A stretch of DNA of 21,071 bases from CAZAIO01 sp964485235 (GTDB taxonomy: Bacteria > Chloroflexota > Dehalococcoidia > GIF9 > UBA5629). The first letter of the stretch is position 1. Each line of letters begins with the position of its first letter. The stretch spans positions 1 through 21,071 of the forward strand of contig CAZAIO010000040.1 of NCBI GenBank assembly GCA_964485235.1, in the 5' to 3' direction. Position numbers and translations under genes: made by a program. Under the pieces are notes generated by a model. It made no database searches and had not been told where the DNA came from. It saw nothing but the letters and a program-made list of their open reading frames with translations. Shown here piece after piece: positions 15,006 through 21,071 of the stretch.

Positions 15006-16094
15006 ATGGTAAAAAAGAAGGCGACCATGACAGAGAGGGAACGTTATGAGGCGATAATACGGGGTGAAAAGCCTGACAGGATACCTGTATGGATGCCAAG
15101 TGTTGGTTTTTGTGCTTTATATTCAGGTCACCCCATTGCGGATTCCTACGATAAGCCGGTGGTATCGCTGGCAATGCAGCGTAAAACATGGTCTGCTCTG
15201 GGCTATTTATGCGTACCCAAATTGGGCAGGCCCGGTCACCTTGCGGCGGAATTCGGTGGAGAAATAAAAATGCCGGAAGGCGAATACGCACAGGCGCCGA
15301 TGATCACCCGCTTCCCGGTAGAAACGGTTGAAGATGTGTGGAAACTTGAAATGCCCAACATAAAAACTGCCGGAGAAACTCCTCGAAGCTTTGCTTTCAC
15401 AGAGGAGTTTTTTAAACCGGGGCCCGGGGGACTTATCGATAATGAACCGTGTATCCTGTTCTGGGGAGGAGGACTTTTTACCGGCGCGGCAAACATCCCG
15501 GGTCTGGAGAAAATGTGCAGGTGGCTCATCAAGGAACCGGAAACCGTACACCGTCTGATGCGCCTGGCAACCGATTACTATATTGAGCTCGCGCAATACT
15601 GGAAGGATATTTTCGGGACCGAAAAAATTTTACCTTATATGGGTGAGCCGTCGACTGCAAATAATATCATATCCCCGAAACAGTTCGAGCGGTTTGTTTT
15701 GCCGTATACTCAAGAATACTGTAAGAGAATACTCGATATGGGATACAGGCAAATCTTTACACATATTTGCGGCGAGCAAAACCTCAATCTTCCTTACTGG
15801 GCTCAGATAGATCTCGGTAAGCCGGGCATCGTCAGTATGGGCCAGGAAATAGACCTCGAGACAGCAGCGAAATATTTCCCGGACTGCGTTATCATGGGCA
15901 ATCTGGAACCGGCTATTATACAATCCAGGACCCCGGATGAAGTCTATGAAGCGACACGGGCAGTCATAGAAAAAGGAAAAAGGATTTCCCGCGGCTATAT
16001 CTTTACCTCCGGGTGTGAACTGCCGCCGAAGTCGCCACTGGAGAACATCATGGCTATGACAAAAGCCGTGAATGATTTCGGCTGGTATGAATAA
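15006..16094 (+). CDS. UROD/MtaA-type zinc methyltransferase, copy 1
   Basis: A 362-residue protein of the uroporphyrinogen decarboxylase superfamily. The ERERYEAIIRGEKPDRIPVW N-terminus and the zinc triad His253-x-Cys255 (THICGEQN) and Cys337 (SGCELPPKSPLEN) are those of corrinoid-dependent methyltransferases such as MtaA/CmuA, not of haem-pathway HemE, which lacks these ligands. It would move a methyl group between a corrinoid protein and a thiol or other acceptor. I place the start at 15006 (MVKKKATM), because GGAG then sits six bases upstream and the length matches copy 2 exactly. The in-frame ATG at 14994 overlaps that ribosome-binding site. Acceptor and partner corrinoid protein are unknown. 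Confidence 0.85.
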   Translation: MVKKKATMTERERYEAIIRGEKPDRIPVWMPSVGFCALYSGHPIADSYDKPVVSLAMQRKTWSALGYLCVPKLGRPGHLAAEFGGEIKMPEGEYAQAPMITRFPVETVEDVWKLEMPNIKTAGETPRSFAFTEEFFKPGPGGLIDNEPCILFWGGGLFTGAANIPGLEKMCRWLIKEPETVHRLMRLATDYYIELAQYWKDIFGTEKILPYMGEPSTANNIISPKQFERFVLPYTQEYCKRILDMGYRQIFTHICGEQNLNLPYWAQIDLGKPGIVSMGQEIDLETAAKYFPDCVIMGNLEPAIIQSRTPDEVYEATRAVIEKGKRISRGYIFTSGCELPPKSPLENIMAMTKAVNDFGWYE

Positions 16095-16218
16095 CACCGG
16101 AATTTTATAATATTCATATCACGGGCTTTCCCGGAACACGATTTCCAGGTTTAGAGTTAATACAGGTGCCTTGCTATAGGCCATTGACCAGATAATAAGA
16201 CCTGAATGGAGTTTAACA

Positions 16219-17307
16219 ATGATGAAAAAGAAAGCGACCATGACAGAGCGGGAACGTTACGAGACCATAATACGGGGGGAAAAGCCTGACAGGATCCCTG
16301 TATGGATGCCGGGCGGCGGTTTCTGCGCTTTATATTCCGGTCACTCCATCGTGGATAATTATGATAAACCGGCAGTATCGCTGGAAATGCAGCGGAAGAC
16401 ATGGTCCGCTCTAGGCTATTTATGTATACCGATGTTCGGCAGGCCAAATCATCTCGCGCCGGAATTCGGAGGGGAAACAAAACTGCCGGAAGGCGAATAT
16501 GCACAGGCGCCGATGATTACCCGCTTCCCGATACAAACGGTTGAGGATGTATGGAAACTCGAAATGCCCGATATAAAAACTGCCGGAGACACTCCTCAAA
16601 GCTTTGCTTTCACAGAGGAGTTTTTTAAACCGAAGCCCGAAGGGCTGATCGATAATGAACCCTGCATCGCATTCTGGGCGGGAGGCCTTTTCACCGGCGC
16701 CGCAAATATCCCCGGTCTGGAGAAAATGTGCAGGTGGCTCATCAAAGAACCGGAAGCCGTACACCAGCTGATGCACCTGACAACCGATTACTATATCGGA
16801 CTGGCGCGATACTGGAAGGATACGTTCGGGACTGAAAAAGTAATGCCTCACATAGGCGAGCCGTCGACCGCAAATAACATCATCTCGCCGAAACAGTTTG
16901 AGCGGTTTGTACTGCCGTATGCTCAGGAGCATTGCAGGGCTATGCTCGACATGGGATACGGGCAAATCTTTACGCATATTTGCGGCGAGCAAAACCTCAA
17001 TCTCCCTTACTGGGCTCAGATAGATTTCGGCAAGCCGGGCTTTATCAGCGTGGGACATGAGATAGACCTTGAGACAGCAGCGAAATACTTCCCGGACTGC
17101 GTTATCGTGGGAAACCTGGTACCGGCTATTATACAGTCAGGTACCCCGGATGAAGTCTATGAGGCAACACGGATGGTCGTAGAAAAAGGAAAAAGGATTC
17201 CCCGCGGCTTCATCTTTGCCGCAGGTTGTGAGCTGCCGCCTAAGTCTCCCATGGAAAATATCATGGCTATGACAAAAGCTGTGAATGATTTCGGCTGGTA
17301 TGAATGA
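16219..17307 (+). CDS. UROD/MtaA-type zinc methyltransferase, copy 2
   Basis: A tandem paralogue of the preceding gene: also 362 residues, alignable without gaps, with about 57 substitutions counted by eye (about 84% identity). The zinc triad His253, Cys255 and Cys337 is conserved. Many changes cluster in the first 90 residues (for example SV to GG at 32-33 and VPKLGRPGHLA to IPMFGRPNHLA), near where substrate or partner may bind. The ribosome-binding sequence TGAATGGAG and the preceding bases resemble those of copy 1, so the upstream region was duplicated too. The 124-bp spacer shows no strong terminator, so both may be on one transcript. Confidence 0.85.
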   Translation: MMKKKATMTERERYETIIRGEKPDRIPVWMPGGGFCALYSGHSIVDNYDKPAVSLEMQRKTWSALGYLCIPMFGRPNHLAPEFGGETKLPEGEYAQAPMITRFPIQTVEDVWKLEMPDIKTAGDTPQSFAFTEEFFKPKPEGLIDNEPCIAFWAGGLFTGAANIPGLEKMCRWLIKEPEAVHQLMHLTTDYYIGLARYWKDTFGTEKVMPHIGEPSTANNIISPKQFERFVLPYAQEHCRAMLDMGYGQIFTHICGEQNLNLPYWAQIDFGKPGFISVGHEIDLETAAKYFPDCVIVGNLVPAIIQSGTPDEVYEATRMVVEKGKRIPRGFIFAAGCELPPKSPMENIMAMTKAVNDFGWYE

Positions 17308-17412
17308 CCCGGTCGTTTCATACGACAGGTAAATCAAACATCCAAACCTAACTGCAGGGCGCACTATGACAGCAAACCGTCAACATTTATTGAAACATCC
17401 ATAAGCGGAATT

Positions 17413-17442
17413 TTGGGTATACCTGAAATACTCGTTTATAAT
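17413..17442 (+). promoter_or_regulatory. Promoter of the CooC-like gene
   Basis: TTGGGT (17413-17418) and TATAAT (17437-17442) are separated by 18 bp. An 8-bp inverted repeat overlaps the -10 and the expected transcription start. Confidence 0.5.
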
Positions 17443-17460
17443 GTATCGTAGGGATACATT
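17440..17460 (+). promoter_or_regulatory. Palindromic operator candidate at the CooC-like promoter
   Basis: Perfect arms AATGTATC (17440-17447) and GATACATT (17453-17460) with the 5-base centre GTAGG. It begins inside the -10 hexamer and spans the predicted start site, the position of a repressor operator. The binding protein is unknown. Confidence 0.45.
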
Positions 17461-17494
17461 CAAATCGCTCCGAAAACAGCAAAGGGGACTGGCT

Positions 17495-18280
17495 ATGAAA
17501 AAAATTTCGATTACCGGAAAAGGTGGAACGGGGAAAAGCGTCATGACGACCCTTTTAAGCGAATCATTAGGCGAAAAGGGATATTCAGTGCTCGTGATCG
17601 ACTCCGATGAATCGAACACAGGGCTTTTCCGCATGTTCGGCTTCGATACCGCTCCGAAGCCGGTGATGGACCTGTTCGGAGGAGAACGGAAGGTCTGGGA
17701 AATTCTCGACCGCCTCGATGGTACCGAAAATGCCGATCCGATGGTGAAAACCCTGCTCGGAGAAAAAATCGTATTAAACGATATTTCTCCTGAATATTAC
17801 CTGAGACGTGACGGCTTGCGCCTTATGTCCATCGGAAAGATCACCCACCCGTTCGAGGGGTGTGCCTGCCCTATCGGAAAGGTGAACAGCGTCTTTCTGG
17901 AAAAACTTGCTCTGACTGACAGGGAGATTGTTATTGCAGATATGGAAGCGGGAGTGGAACATTTCGGACGAGGAGTGGAAAGAGGAGTGGACACCGTAAT
18001 CATTGTAATCGAGCCCTCCTTCGAGTCTCTATCCCTTGCGACAACGATCAACGACATTGCACGGGAAGGCGGTATTACCGGCGTACGGGCTATTCTCAAT
18101 AAAATCCCTTCGGAGAGCATTGAAAAAAGCCTCAGCGAACAATGCGCGGAACGCGGTATAAACATCGCCGGTTCGGTACGTTACGACCCCGTCCTTGTCG
18201 AGAAATGCCTTCGAGGCAAAGCGCTCGGAGAGTCTCAGGCAAGAGAGGATATGAGAAAGATCGTCGCACGTTTGATTTGA
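17495..18280 (+). CDS. CooC/AcsF-type carbon monoxide dehydrogenase nickel-maturation ATPase
   Basis: A 261-residue SIMIBI-class ATPase with a deviant Walker A loop GKGGTGKS (8-15), ADMEAGVEHFGRG as the switch II region, and a CxC pair (Cys123, Cys125 in EGCACPIG) as used by CooC dimers to hold metal. The family loads nickel into carbon monoxide dehydrogenase/acetyl-CoA synthase. ATG 17495 is chosen because MKKISITGKGG is the usual start and AAGGGG lies eight bases upstream. A frame opening at 17441 would start inside the promoter. The neighbouring methyltransferases suggest one-carbon metabolism, though no CODH gene is in view. Other CooC-like proteins mature different metalloenzymes. Confidence 0.85.
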   Translation: MKKISITGKGGTGKSVMTTLLSESLGEKGYSVLVIDSDESNTGLFRMFGFDTAPKPVMDLFGGERKVWEILDRLDGTENADPMVKTLLGEKIVLNDISPEYYLRRDGLRLMSIGKITHPFEGCACPIGKVNSVFLEKLALTDREIVIADMEAGVEHFGRGVERGVDTVIIVIEPSFESLSLATTINDIAREGGITGVRAILNKIPSESIEKSLSEQCAERGINIAGSVRYDPVLVEKCLRGKALGESQAREDMRKIVARLI

Positions 18281-18388
18281 AGTGATCGTACATTCAAACG
18301 GGGGCCCGGTTTTTAGTTCGCTGCCGCTCCATAAATACGGGAGTGCAATGTCCCCGTTACCCATCCTCCAGTAAATCCAGGGGGAACC

Positions 18389-19491
18389 TTAAAGGTCGAA
18401 TATCTTGCCCGGATTCAAGATGTTGTCCGGATCGAAAGCCCGTTTTATGTTTTTCATCGCTTCGAGGAGCGGCGGCTCAATTTGAAGGTGAAGATACGCC
18501 TTCTTATCGAACCCTATCCCGTGCTCGCCGGATATAGCACCGCCGAAGTATATGCCGGNNNNNNNNNNNNNNNNNNNNNNNNNNNNNNNNNNNNNNNNNN
18601 NNNNNNNNNNNNNNNNNNNNNNNNNNNNNNNNNNNNNNNNNNNNNNNNNNNNNNNNNNTCCATAATTACCATCAGAAACGCCGGGTATTCATGATACGGA
18701 ATTTCCCGCTCCAGATACCGTTCGACGATATCGATAATGCCCTTTTCCATGAACTCTATTCCGCTCGGCATCATGGGAAGCATAAGTATTTCAGGTACGG
18801 TATCGACGGCATCCTGAAGGTCCTTAAAAGGCACGAAGAGCACCTCGCGCTTCGACGGCTTTGTAGTGAGCTTCACTATAACACGCGTCACTATAGCGAG
18901 CGTTCCCTCCGATCCGGTTATAAGCTGTGTGAGGTCATATCCCGTCGACGATTTTACGAACTTTCCGCCCGTCCTGATTATCTCGCCGTTCGGGAGCACC
19001 GCCTCGATTCCAAGAACGTGATGCCTGGTAACGCCGTGCTTAACCGCATTCATACCGCCCGCATTGGTCGCTATGTTCCCCCCGATTGTCGCTTCCATTT
19101 CACCGGGGAATAACGGATAGTAGAGGCCCTCCTGGCCGACCGCAGCATGTAATCGTGACAGCGTCACACCCGGTTCTACAACCGCGACGAAGTTCTCCCT
19201 ATCGATCTCTACGATACGGTCCATCCGCTCCAGAGAAAGGACGATCCCGCCGTAGAGAGGAACAGATCCCCCGCTCAGCCCTGTTCCTGCCCCTCTCGGC
19301 ACAACCGGAATTTTCCGTTCAGACGCGAACCTCATCAATGCGGCTATGGAAGCCGTGTCGAGAGGCTTTACTATCACCTGAGGAGGATGAGGTTCTGAGA
19401 ACGGCATTTCATCGCGTGAATATTCTTCTATCTCGTGATCGCGCGTAAAGACGTTGTCGCCCCCGACAATTGCCCTGAGCTCTTCCAGCAT
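18389..19491 (-). CDS. GlcD-type FAD-linked oxidase, interrupted by an assembly gap
   Basis: The N-terminal part (18659-19491, about 277 codons) has the PCMH-type FAD domain: VVPRGAGTGLSGGSV (63-77), GATIGGNIATNAGGMNAVKHG (about 134-153) and TGYDLTQLITGSEGTLAI (183-200). Beyond the gap (18389-18558) the C-terminus reads GGAISGEHGIGFDKKAYL, then AFDPDNILNPGKIFDL and TAA. These are the two ends of one D-2-hydroxyacid (glycolate/lactate) dehydrogenase. Family members are about 455-470 residues, so roughly 350-400 bp are probably missing. The fragments are in frame only if the real gap length is 2 modulo 3, and 100 is not. The missing part should hold the family's HxGDGNxH metal site. Substrate unknown. 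Start ATG at 19491. Confidence 0.85.
18559..18658. other. Assembly gap (100 N), real missing sequence
   Basis: The flanks share no duplicate sequence, unlike the first gap. About a quarter to a third of the GlcD-type gene is missing. Confidence 0.8.
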
Positions 19492-19520
19492 CTCACCGGT
19501 TACCGTGTTATATGTGTACC

Positions 19521-19925
19521 TCAGGACTGTCCTTTCTTTTTTTTCATCCCGGCACCGAGAAAATATCCCGTTGTGCCCAGCACCGGCGGGGCAAGCAGAA
19601 AACAGAGGGCAAGCACATCCGTATTACTGGTTAAACGTAAAGGCCCGGCAATTCCGATAACGATTGCTGCACCGATAATACAGCCGAGGACGCCAAACCA
19701 GACCGATCCGTTATAATGAAAAAATATATGTATCAGAACTATACCGGCGATCGTACCCAGCGGAAATCCAAGTATGCCACCCATCAGCCCCCCCACAAGT
19801 GCGCCGAAGCCGGCGACATTTCCACGTAAGACGGCGGCACCGATAAGTGCCCCGAGAATGCATAGAGCTATTCCCGCAAGTGAAGCCCCGAGGAACATGT
19901 AAAAGACAGCACGCACTCTCAGCAT
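19521..19925 (-). CDS. Small multi-spanning membrane protein, unknown function
   Basis: 134 residues, mostly hydrophobic and glycine-rich. There are about four predicted helices: 7-33, 40-67, 74-94 and 103-125. Small-residue runs (GALVGGLMGGILGFPLGTIAG) suggest close helix packing. The C-terminus is basic (MKKKKGQS), so it is probably cytoplasmic. No family is recognised. It lies 29 bp upstream of the FAD oxidase on the same strand, so the two may be co-transcribed. The ribosome-binding site is weak. Confidence 0.6.
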   Translation of the reverse strand: MLRVRAVFYMFLGASLAGIALCILGALIGAAVLRGNVAGFGALVGGLMGGILGFPLGTIAGIVLIHIFFHYNGSVWFGVLGCIIGAAIVIGIAGPLRLTSNTDVLALCFLLAPPVLGTTGYFLGAGMKKKKGQS

Positions 19926-19994
19926 AGTCTACGCCGGTCTTTCCTCTATTATCCTCTGCCGTAATACATCTCCTGCAGGCATTGCTGAAGGATC

Positions 19995-20933
19995 CTATTT
20001 CTCTCCATGTCCGGAATGTGCGCTTCTTACCAGAAAGACCGGGCTGTTCGCTCCCTTCACCACTTTATCGGCAATACTTCCCATAGCCCACCTGCTGATC
20101 CCCGTACGGCCGTGTGTCGACATAACGATCAAATCGAAGTTTTTCGTATTATCGTATTCCATAATAGCCTCTGCGGGGTTCCCATCCAGCACTTTTACAA
20201 CTACGTTGAACCCGTCCTTGCCAAGCGTTTCCGCGACCCCCGACAGGTATTCCTTGCATATCTCTTCACAGCGTTTCTTTTCGTGGGCGATATATTCCTC
20301 CCAGCTTACCGATCCCGAAGGAGGATAGTGATACGGAGGTAAAAACAGCTCGCATACACGTACGAGCGTTATTTCAACCTCCGTCGCGTTAAACTGGCCT
20401 GCCAGTGAACGTACCGAAGGTAATGCCTCCTCAGCGAGTTCCGATCCGTCGAGCGGTACCAGCATCGTAATTTTCTTTTTCCGTTTGTACGTGCGTTTCT
20501 GAGGTGCATTCGCCCGTATCAACCAGACGGGGATTTTCGCTTCGTGCAGAACTTTGTCAGCCACGCTCCCGCGTACCCACCGGCTTATGCCGGAAAGGCC
20601 GTGCGTTGCCATTATGATCAATTTCATGCCGTTCTGCGAGGCATAGTCGATTATGCTATCGGCAGGCTTGCCCAGTATTACATCACCCTTCGCATTTTCT
20701 TTATAATCGAGCTTCTCAATGAGGCCTTTCAGATAACGTTCCGCCGCCGATTTCCCCTCGGACTCAATACGGGCACGAAATTCCAGGTCGGTCATCGGCG
20801 TATCAAGCGGTTGGACCACATAAAGAAAGGTTACCTCGGCAGGTTTGCTCCCTGTAGCGAGCTTCTCAATATGAGGTAATACACACTCGGCTATATCGGA
20901 GCCATCCATAGGCACTAAAATTTTTCTATACAT
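19995..20933 (-). CDS. Universal stress protein with two UspA domains
   Basis: 312 residues forming a tandem pair of UspA folds, at about 1-142 and 154-305. Each begins with the ATP-binding strand (ILVPMDGSD and MLVPLDGSE) and ends with a nucleotide-binding loop: ATHG-x9-GS at 109-123 in domain 1, and the equivalent STHG-x9-GS in domain 2. The first Gly of the classical G-x2-G-x9-G motif is Ala or Ser. This suggests an ATP-binding type, cytosolic, with a stress-related role that is not defined in detail. GAGGGGA precedes the start, and a near-consensus promoter lies upstream. It is 69 bp from the next gene. Confidence 0.93.
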   Translation of the reverse strand: MYRKILVPMDGSDIAECVLPHIEKLATGSKPAEVTFLYVVQPLDTPMTDLEFRARIESEGKSAAERYLKGLIEKLDYKENAKGDVILGKPADSIIDYASQNGMKLIIMATHGLSGISRWVRGSVADKVLHEAKIPVWLIRANAPQKRTYKRKKKITMLVPLDGSELAEEALPSVRSLAGQFNATEVEITLVRVCELFLPPYHYPPSGSVSWEEYIAHEKKRCEEICKEYLSGVAETLGKDGFNVVVKVLDGNPAEAIMEYDNTKNFDLIVMSTHGRTGISRWAMGSIADKVVKGANSPVFLVRSAHSGHGEK

Positions 20934-21014
20934 CTATGTCCCCTCAACACATATTTTCCGTAGCTGGAGATAATCCTTTTTACGGAATAACAGAATTTAT
21001 AAATGATAAACCTG

Positions 21015-21043
21015 ATAATACGAGCCCTTGCGATAACTGTCAA
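21015..21043 (-). promoter_or_regulatory. Near-consensus sigma-70 promoter of the universal stress gene
   Basis: On the minus strand a perfect TTGACA (21043-21038), a 17-bp spacer and TATTAT (21020-21015). The predicted leader is about 75 nt. Confidence 0.7.
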
Positions 21044-21071
21044 GAGTTGAGACAGGCATCCTTACGTCACT

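Noticed and set aside
18300..18320. GC-rich stretch followed by five T as a terminator between the CooC-like and GlcD-type genes
   Set aside because: The stem has a central mismatch and almost no loop, so it is not a convincing intrinsic terminator.

Overview
The window is about 21 kb of a bacterial chromosome fragment of moderate GC. It is a scaffold with two 100-N gaps and looks like a metagenome or draft assembly. The gene content fits an anaerobic, corrinoid-using bacterium of the Chloroflexota (Dehalococcoidia-like). It has a short cobalamin-type 'core' methionine synthase, a CooC-type nickel-insertion ATPase, UROD/MtaA-type methyltransferases, a dodecin, and an ECF sigma factor next to a DUF5667 protein. 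Several genes have an archaeal flavour: archaemetzincin, THEP1 NTPase, short S-adenosylhomocysteinase, CxC-containing MTA phosphorylase and archaeal-style dUTPase. The taxonomic assignment is inference from gene families.

Region 1 (1-6387, minus strand) is a tightly packed methionine/SAM cluster. Read in the direction of transcription it holds a PH-like membrane protein, mtnA, mtnP, core-MetE, a Lys/Ala/Glu-rich basic protein, a THEP1 NTPase, archaemetzincin, ahcY and the first 18 codons of metK. Together these make methionine and SAM, hydrolyse S-adenosylhomocysteine and begin methylthioadenosine salvage. A PfkB kinase that is probably an adenosine kinase (6711-7637, plus) is divergent from it and would remove the adenosine made by AhcY.

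Region 2 (7677-9460, minus) holds three separately transcribed genes, a dUTPase/dCTP-deaminase-family enzyme, dodecin and a DUF169 protein. Each has a recognisable sigma-70-type promoter.

Region 3 (9461-14608) is regulatory. It contains an OmpR/PhoB-type response regulator and histidine kinase (plus), a small membrane-anchored protein of unknown function (minus), and an ECF sigma factor followed by a DUF5667 membrane protein (minus). A 17-bp AT-rich element is shared, in the same orientation, by the promoter regions of the response regulator and the small membrane protein. The gap inside the DUF5667 gene is flanked by an identical 55-bp sequence and appears to be a false gap. Removing it restores one continuous 443-residue protein.

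Region 4 (15006-18280, plus) has two tandem, about 84% identical UROD/MtaA-type zinc methyltransferases followed by a CooC-like ATPase with its own palindrome-overlapped promoter. Region 5 (18389-20933, minus) has a GlcD-type FAD-linked oxidase split by a true assembly gap, a small multi-spanning membrane protein and a two-domain universal stress protein with a near-consensus promoter.
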